From Camillea tinctor (lineage: Eukaryota > Ascomycota > Sordariomycetes > Xylariales > Xylariaceae), in NCBI GenBank assembly GCA_022578605.1, contig MU394090.1, positions 186,001-250,000 on the forward strand: DNA of 64,000 nucleotides, written 5' to 3'. Below the pieces are notes generated by a model. That model had not been told where the DNA came from. It was given only the letters and a program-made list of their open reading frames with translations, and did not search any database. Below, in pieces: positions 55,376-64,000 of this stretch. Both the position numbers and the translations under genes were made by a program. Position 1 is the stretch's first letter, and each line of letters starts with the position of its first letter.

Positions 55376-58300
55376 GGGGAAGAGGGGGAGGATGAAGGCC
55401 TAACTCACTACGGAGCAATGGACTTGATTATCATGTAAGGTATCTTTTGGGATATCGTGGATGTGTATGTGTAGGTTACTTATGTATAAAGTGAAAAGGG
55501 GGAAGGGGGAAGAATGGGGAGGGGGGTTTGTATTTTTAGATAAGGGCTGATGATGAGATAAAGGGGGTGATGAATTAAAATTCACTTACGCGGATTTGGT
55601 TTTTCGATTATGGGAAATAAGACATGAAAAAGGAAAAAGAAAGAAAAAGAAAAAACAGGGAAAAGCTTGATCGTGTTTGAAACCCGTGAAACTATCGCTA
55701 GAAGCTGGTTGATAGGGTTGGCGACTATTGAATACTATCGCTCCTCCATCCTGCTTAGCTATTTGTGAATCAGCTCCTAGATGTCACCGCTTGGGGAAAT
55801 TGCTTAAGTTCGTTGGAATAGCTCGCGTAAGGAGTTTTTTATTTTAATGAGCGTAGATTGGTTTGGGGTGTTATTAAAACGATAGGCAGTTATATGATAG
55901 CACCGTTCATCATCTTATTCTTCTTTAGAAAGCACGTGTAGGAAGACGCGTGGGTTACGTGTTAGGGCACGCTACTTTCCGTCGGCGTCCTCCCGTCTAT
56001 CCACACGATATATCGTGGCGGCATCAGCATCATCCTGGACAGAAGAAACGAAGTTAGTCTTTTTCTTTTCTACGCTCCGTTCCACTTGTGTCTGTCTATC
56101 TATTTGTGCATGCTTCCCCCCTAAGGTATAATCTACGCAGCAACAAGTGCCACGAAGTACGCCGTCAACAGTAGTAGATACCTTGGGTTATGCAATGTAA
56201 AGGAAGGATCACTTACGCCCTTGTGCAAAGTACCGGTATCTACATCGCAGAGATCATTAGTGATGTCAAGTCTGCCGGGTTGATTGAAACCGGGATTGAA
56301 ACCGGGATCAAAAGGAAGACATCGGGAGTCATCCATTCTCAGTCTAGTGGACCACGAGATGGCTGTCAAACCAAGTAAAGAGCTTCTCTATGTACCTCCC
56401 TCTTTTGTATTGGTTTTTCGAATTTTTAACATACTACAAATATGTTATATATGGCTTAGTCAAGGATAGAGATATTGCCGTGTCACTCAACGCATGTTTT
56501 AATGGACATATAGCTCAATAACACACACGATGATGTCTTCGATATATGTACGTTCGGGCACCCCTATTGATCAGCAAAGGAAGATGCTTATATCGTACTC
56601 CTTGAGAAGCTGGTGGTAATGCAATAGGTTTAGGACAACCCATTATATCAGGGGGTAGAAGCTTTAACAATGATGGGCTGGTCGTTGTACCTCAATTTTG
56701 CATATGTGACGAAAGGGAACACTAATTTCTGTCTGGCAATTAGCCCGTATATAGTCCGTGATCGCACAATATATGTTGTCCTCTGACTGAAACGTAACAG
56801 GTGAATCAGTTTGTGTCGCTTAGTATCAATACGGAGTTCTGGTCCCTGATGATCTAGGTCCTTGAAAGGTTCCCACAGACTTTTCTATTACGGAAGCCGA
56901 GTTGTAATTTCTTCACTTCCTTCCTAAGTAGAATCAGTTATCGGTGGCTACCGACAGTGATGGATGTACTAGTGATCATAGTTTTGATAAGAATAAAATA
57001 GAACGTCGAGATATTTGAAGAAGAAAGGCTCTAAGTAGTAACGAAGGGGGTGGGGGGTTGGAGGATTAAGAGAAGGGAAAAGATTACGTATTTTCTCACA
57101 ACTATTTAAGTCTTGGTTCAGTGTGTTATAGATACTAACTAAGGCATCATTCTTACCTATCAACAATATCTATTGAACTTCACCACTGTCAGCTAAAGGA
57201 AACGCAGTAGTCACATTGCTGCCATCTTATCCTACTTGTAGATTATAAATGGCAGCCTAGCTAGAGGTCGACATCCCCCTTCAAGTTACCTTATTTATAG
57301 ATTTTTCAGAAGCTCAACGCCATATACGCCCATTCCACGTAGCTAAAATAACAAGTTGACATGACCATGGCACCCTTGAAATCTCTGCAACAATATTATA
57401 GGTAATTCCACACAAAGCCAGGAATATAATAACTCAGTATCACAGAATATATGCTAAGTTGCCTCCGCCCTACGTACGAAAGTCATACATTTCCGCAAGC
57501 CACTACGTTAGATATTCGTGACGAATGCTATAGTCATAAGATCGGCCAGGTTGTCATTATTATGCCGCTCGGGGTTGTCTTGAGCTGGTAGGCGACCCTT
57601 TTCAGGGCTCTCTATAATCACCTGATGGGCGAGCGTTCCCCAATGTAAGTAAGTCAACCACAACTAGAGCCTCTCCGCTATGATATCTCTTTCGTCTTGG
57701 ATAAATTGATACATAGAAAATTAACTTTTCTTTAAGGGCACCAGTTTATTACGATGTACTATAGCAACGCCGAGGTGCAGGATGACACAAGCGCCTCAAC
57801 GCCAGCAATGGCTGCAATCATTGCATTCATCAATGACGAGCTTTTGGCTGAAGGATGCCCGTATTGAGGGGTTTAAACCCTGAATATAGCCTTGGTCTCG
57901 TTGTTAGTGGATCACAGAGACTTACAGTTATGGAGCTCAGGAGTTAGGAGCCATTTCAACTAGTGCGTCCATGATACTATTCTGGTTGCCAATAATTACA
58001 GATACTGGCCTCCCCCACCTAAGGATCGGTAATAAGTCTGACATACTGTAAGTATTACGCACTCCTAATTTCTTACCCGCTTGGCCTTAGAATCATTTTC
58101 GAAGAGAAGAGAAAAAAACAAATAGTTTTCAGCTTGCATTGAGTTTGGCTTTTCTGCCTTTGGTATGGTATCTACGGCCTAGGTGGGCGATCCCAATATG
58201 TTATAAATGTGCATTACATATGACCTATCTCACACTAGCATGTACAGAATAGGCTATTTTCACTTGGCACCTAGAAGAAGGGCATATTTAAAGAAGGGGA

Positions 58301-61300
58301 AAGAGGGATGTGCGGTTTCTACCTAGAGTCCTAGCTTGCTTATTACATATGCATTATTCATATGTATGTATATGCAGGTAGATTGAGTGGCATATTCGGG
58401 GTGCTTACGTAGAAGTGTGGCATCTGGCAGATCGCAAGCTATAAGCAGATACTTAACTAGGTAGATATATAAATATAAAACCTACGTATTACGGGTAGGG
58501 CAGAATGAATACGGCAATGTGACCAGCCACACACACGCACATCTAATTAGGTAGACAATGTAGGTACGTAGCATTTCTTTCTATATGCATGTCATGCATC
58601 GCTCAGCCTTGGCTCAGCCTTCTGCAATTGCCAGGCAACTGATTGGTAAATTGAAATAAACGTCCTCGCTCCCAGGTTTGCGACCATGGTTCGTGAGGCC
58701 GCCAACTGAGGGGAAATAGGAGGACTCGGAATAAGCGCTGTTGAGAACTACCGGGCCCTACGTAGCTTCTATACAATATTAGAATCTAATTCACAAAATA
58801 CTAAATCTTCATTACTATGTGATATAGTGGGGGATATGCAAAAATATATCCTCCTTTTCCCTATCTTCTCTCTACTTCGTATCAGATAATATATGTAACA
58901 AATGTGTACAGAGAGTAAGTCGTATTAAACTCCTGAAATCACTGTATTCGGTCGACATATCTAAAGATCTTTGCTATAATTTTAAATGCCGATATGATGT
59001 CTTGCAGAACTAGTTACACCACCTATCAGATCATCTTAAACTTTGTAGTATAGGAACTATTGGGGTCTGATGTAACAGAGGTAAGTTTCAGGGGGTAGTA
59101 ATGGCATATGGCTTTTCATCGGTCTTGTGCACATCCGTCTTGTGGGATTTGGTATAAATATTCGGACCCGTTGATCCTTTACAGAGCGTTGTGCCAGGGT
59201 AATATTTGACTGGCCACTATATGAATGTCTCATTTATTTTGTATATTTATCTACCCTATAGGTTTTTGAAGGAATCCTGCTATAGTACGTACCTTATAGG
59301 AACCTCTCTCTTCATCCATAACCCCCAACCCGGCTAGATATGATATAGAATATAAGAACTTAAAAATCACCTCACTTGGTGTGCTTAATAGTATACGCGC
59401 GATGCTGCCGATCATGCCGCCTTGTAATGCACTATCAGAGATATAACAGTGTCTCGCGGTTGGCAACTGAAATACGTACCCGAAACCTTCTGAAGACATG
59501 TAGGGCTGATAATAGGCCCCTGTTTGCTATACTACCTTCTCTATAAGTTGATTATATATTGACAATATGCCTCACCCTCTCTACCTTCCTATGTCACCCA
59601 TATACCCAGCTAAGACACAATCGGCAGAAAGACTTAGGACCGATGAACATTATCTCGTACAAATCAGCAACCTTACCATTCTTGCTTGAAGTCGTATATT
59701 TCCGAACCTGTCAATATTTCACGCCACCGGCAGCATTGCCCATTAGTAAAGACAAAGTGCACCGAAATATATAGGTTATATAGTACCCACCCCCCAAAGG
59801 TATATCAATATATAGATAAATGGACAAATTTGATAGGCAGATGAGGGGTTAATGTAGTATTTCTGCTTCTTCATTATCACCCTTCCTGACATACATTCCT
59901 GCCTATCTACAGGTGTATGTACCTATCAGATCTCCCAATCATCTCTTACCCAGAGCACAGCCTCCTTTGATCACGCTGCATACATACGCATAGGGCAAAA
60001 CTGCAAATTTTTGATGCAGGACCGACAGTCCCGAACCAAAGTATGTCATTCCATTGTCTATTATGTATCTACTCCTTCAAACACAGCCTACTTGATCTAT
60101 TAAATATAATGGTATTACGGCACTTAGGTAATCATTATATAAAGAGCGTTCCCGGCCACAATGATATAGGATACACAGACCTACATTGTCGATCTTAAAA
60201 TCATTAATAATATGTAGCAATTCTCGGGGATATCGTGATAGGATGTAATTGTTATGCAGAGGGTTTATTGTACTGATATTAGGGCCGAAAATATAGGTGA
60301 CGTCTTGGCTCCATGCTTGAAAGACATCCTGGAAGTGTAAATGTCATGGAATTAATTGACTCTTAGTTGCTCATAGCTATGATAGGTCATTAAAATCGCC
60401 ATGATCGAAATACTGAAGCTAATAAACCTGATTTTAAACAAAGTGGTACTTAAGGCGGGATTTGTTGTTCAGCCACAATAATTGGATGAGATGTATCCAA
60501 TCCTAAGCTATGTTTTAACTTGTTACATAGTACGGAGGATATTCGCCTAAACCACATTGGAACCAACATAACCGCGCGGGTATAGGAGGTAAGGTATAAG
60601 AAGAACACTCAATCAGCAACAACCAAGGGAGTTGGTCATACTGAGTTGTCCTCTCATTAGGTAGTGTTTAGTGACCTATCGACTACTGGATTGGTCACCA
60701 AAATCTGTGTTTTCTTGGAGCAAGAGGGTTGTTAGTCCTGCACCTGGCCTTAGAAAGAACAAAACATATCTCGTTGTCAGTTTCATCGTAGATGCGGACA
60801 AGAGATCTCCGGTTCGTTGCGCAAGTGTCGAACCCCGAGAATAGTAGTGTAGCAGATGAATCATGATTAGGTCTTCGTAGTCCTACATGAGGTGTCATAG
60901 ATATCCACGGTGACACGTAGGGACGCAAGATGGTGTGCATTAATGCTGCGGCACGGTCAAGGGATGAGGTCAAGTACGACAGTTGGGCCGCTAGCCAGTT
61001 AGCAAGGGCAGTCCACAAGCCCTGTTCCGGGGTTATAACGCGGTGCAATGACGGAGAAGCCACGGCAGTCCAAGTCAAGGTCAGGTCGGACTAGACTAGG
61101 TCGGACCCTATATGAATTGGGCGGTATGTGTCTACCAGTGGTGTGACTTCACCTTGTGGTTTTGGTTGGACGATATGGCCGACCGCCATTTAGATTTTTC
61201 AGACATTACCTGGTCAACTTTGAAAATATACAATGTTTTGAAACAAAACAAGGCGAGGGGTTCGGGATGTGGAATCAAGTTGACCGCTGGCCTGGAGCTT

Positions 61301-64000
61301 GATATAAGGTACTTGGACATTTAAGTTGTAGAGTAAGGCGGAAAGAAAAGAGCCGTATAGGCTATTCTTGTAGTTGTGTTCCAAGCCACATACGATGAGC
61401 TGATTCATGGACCTAGTCCCGATAATTTGGAACCCGGGTCCTAGGTCATCGGAGAGATGTGGTTCGATACGAACCGGATAAAACGTCTTCAGATAGGCTT
61501 ATCTGATAGGTAATGTTATGAAGCTGTAACCTACCTAACACTCCATATATGTGCGTAGGTCTAGGTATGTACCGGGATTCCGCGACATTTGGGTATAATC
61601 CATTGACTCCAGGTATTAGTGTAGATATCACGGATACCCCACGCCAGCAAATACACAACATTGTGTTGCCCCACGTGGCCTAGCTAACGTAAAAAGGATT
61701 CAATCAATGCAAACGCATGTCCTTCTAGAATAAGTTAGTCGTTTTTCTTTTCTTTTCTTTTTCATCCTTGTTTTGATGTCTGTCCATCCGCCGCTATCTC
61801 AAAACAGTATGAAACAAATAGGAAGCATAGAAAAGAACAGACGATGAAGCCAATAAAAAAAAAAAAAAAAAAAGAGAGCGAAAGGAACGAACGATCAAGG
61901 GAAAAGAAGAAGAGAGAAAAGAATATATGAAGACCTACAAGAGAAGAAGAAAAAAACAAGCACGACAAGAAACTTGGCGATTGCACATCTCCCACTAGAA
62001 ACCTTGGCCAAAGCTTCTCTACCTAGACACGCAAACAAGCTTTTCCCCCAAGCCCCCGACTGAAACGAAACGATGATCAAAGGTTTGTGATTGACTTATA
62101 ACTTTGTACAACACGAACATTGTACGTGATAGGCTTACTGTTGTTGGTTGTAACTTGTTTGGAAGTCTTTTGAAGATATCCCTATGTAGACTACCTGGAT
62201 TAGAAGTAGACACTTATGTAAGTGATGCTCGTACCTGTCACTAGGTTACATAGCAGCTAGGTACTTTAATAAATCACCGGGCGTAAATCACACTAAAAGC
62301 GGTAATAATATGAGAGAAGTAATGCTATCCTTGAAACGCCAGCGATACCCATGCAGACAGAGAACAGAACAACTAAATAAGTACATACATAGGTAAATAA
62401 CGTGTTATTATTTTCTCATCTTGCACTTACACCTAACATAGGTAGCAAAACAGACATAGGTCACCTTAATGCCAGTATGGGTTGACGGGATAGATAGTAT
62501 ACATAACCTACTACTCATCTTCAAGATATATTCATGAGAATACTTGCTTAGCCAACACGTACAATAACATGATATTACACTCCACCCGGGATATATATAC
62601 CTATACTACCTTACCTAGCTACCTACATATAAACAACTCATTCATTTTTGTTTGATGGCACGACAACACTTATTGGGCATGGAAGAACCCGTATACGTCA
62701 GCACATGCCCTCTTCGATGGCCACGTCCCCCTCGTTGGAGGTCTGGTCTTTCTAAGCTAAGCTTATGGATCTACACTAGTTCTGTTAAGCATTAAGCGCG
62801 AGAAGCATGACAGATCAAGATAGGATGGAAACATTGTCCATTATCGAAAACCAGGAGGCCTCTAATCTCAACCACGGGTCCTTTTGGTTTCAACCTTCCC
62901 ATAGCTTGATATGATTAGATTTTTAACCTATAATCCTAGTCCATACCAGGTGAAGATTATCATTTTACTCCTATTGATTTCTTTTTTAGCTAGATAGAAT
63001 AGTGAAATTTCCAATGCATACAAGTTGACGCTGGCCCCCATCAGCAACCTCTTTTTGTTTCACCCGTTCTCTTCTTTTCTTTCCTGCTCCCTCTTTTCCC
63101 CTTTCCCTACCTAATTGCACATGATCAACCTACACTTTTTCCACTTGCCAACTTGTTAGCCTGCGTGCACCGCCTTGCGGCATACCTAGGTCCGGACCTC
63201 AGCACCTCAGCACCTCAGCGCCTCACACACGGCGCATACGACGCATACTTATAATAAGTCAAGGGATAAAGGATTTACGTGGCCTTGCGCCTTATTTACT
63301 AACTGGAATTGTCTATCGAAATCGCCGCGCGTCAAACATCGCCTTTACCTAAAAGTAGCAGTGCCCTTTTCCCATCTAGTAGAAGGTGTACTCTTTTAGC
63401 CTACTCCGATAGGGGGCGAAGTACCTAGTATCAATCGACCGAAGCGGACATCAGGTAAGTTTTGGAATGAATAGTGGATACTACTATTCTCGTTACCTCC
63501 CACCCGCCAACCCCTTGGACACCGTTGAGCTGATATATTAAAAAGCACATCGGATCACGACATTACCGTGTCGGCATCAACATCAATAAAACGCAACACA
63601 AAAGCATTGGAGTAGCATCCTTTTCCTGGCGGGCGGTTAACGACATCACGTTTAACGACATAGCGAAATACCGAATCATATCTCATGATAATTCAAGACA
63701 CCCTGAAAATCAACCAACCGATTAATTAGTTGAGCGAATCCGTCAGAGCGCCACGCCCTTCTTCCCCCATCTGCAATACGCCGCTGGTAACATAAACGAC
63801 CCATACATAATACATACATTCCTGCTACCTGCACTATCTGTACCTGTACCTGGATACAACATACCTACATACCGATTCACATACGCACGATCCCGGTCCC
63901 GTATCACCTGATACCCGTCTACCGATTCGGTACTTGCCACTTAGTACATACTATCTTAGCATTCGTGTAACGAGTCAAGGAATAATGTCGCAACAACGGC
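55376..64000. other. 8.6-kb region without a supported gene
   Basis: After the IML1-like terminator the sequence is mostly AT-rich with no protein-like frame above about 80 codons. The longest, on the minus strand at 60695-61078 (127 codons), begins with a non-ATG codon and has no recognisable motif. Poly-A at 61856-61873 and purine-rich tracts at 61895-61960 are low complexity. Bases 62640-63100 and 63150-63640 are slightly GC-richer and could be the promoter of a gene beyond the right edge. I see no rRNA, tRNA or transposase. Confidence 0.45.

Noticed and set aside
60695..61078. 127-codon minus-strand frame
   Set aside because: The frame opens with a non-ATG codon, no splice signals restore a start, and no known motif is seen.
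1..64000. CRISPR arrays, rRNA genes, full-length transposons
   Set aside because: No regularly spaced direct repeats, no rRNA core words and no intact transposase or reverse transcriptase were seen on either strand.

Overview
The window looks like nuclear DNA of a filamentous ascomycete, most likely a Sordariomycete. The genes are single and well spaced. Introns are short (about 50-180 nt) with GTAAGT-type donors, CTAAC-type branch points and YAG acceptors. Coding exons are GC-rich and intergenic DNA is AT-rich, full of TAGGTA/TACCTA words and microsatellites. The gene set (AA9 polysaccharide monooxygenase, secreted S10 carboxypeptidase, fused fungal isopropylmalate dehydratase, PHP-type histidinol phosphatase, SEACIT and FNIP homologues) is typical of such fungi. 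I cannot name the species.

Layout: 0.4-1.8 kb M20 metallopeptidase (+); 2.4-3.3 kb AA9 LPMO (+); 3.3-8.3 kb AT-rich repeat land with diverged duplicated repeats, a palindromic GGGAA-rich module and what may be a decayed mitochondrial-type group I intron; 8.4-9.7 kb thioredoxin-reductase-like flavoprotein (+); 10.7-13.4 kb RBM26/27-Rmn1-like RNA-binding protein (-); 14.9-15.9 kb histidinol phosphatase (+); 17.5-21.1 kb FNIP/Lst4-like protein (-); 21.1-30.6 kb no supported gene; 30.6-32.6 kb repeat copy, decayed ORFs and a small Cys-rich gene; 34.9-36.7 kb CDF zinc transporter (-); 40.3-42.2 kb S10 carboxypeptidase (-); 44.1-44.4 kb inverted-repeat (MITE-like) element; 45.1-47.7 kb 3-isopropylmalate dehydratase (+); 49.7-55.4 kb IML1/DEPDC5-like protein (+); 55.4-64.0 kb no supported gene.

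The genes do not form an operon-like unit or a biosynthetic cluster. Four have related roles. The FNIP/Lst4-like and Iml1-like proteins belong to the two GAP systems (Lst4-Lst7 and SEACIT) that report amino-acid status to TORC1 through Rag GTPases. The dehydratase and the phosphatase make leucine and histidine. The LPMO, the S10 peptidase and perhaps the M20 peptidase are nutrient-acquisition functions. I rebuilt exon structures by hand. In every multi-exon gene the splice phases and the family motifs agree, so gene identities are firm while individual junctions are inferred. I did not find a convincing undescribed system. The most interesting leftovers are the group I intron-like fossil (about 7.0-7.7 kb), the near-perfect inverted-repeat element (44.15-44.41 kb) and the repeat and decayed-gene area at 30.5-32.6 kb.
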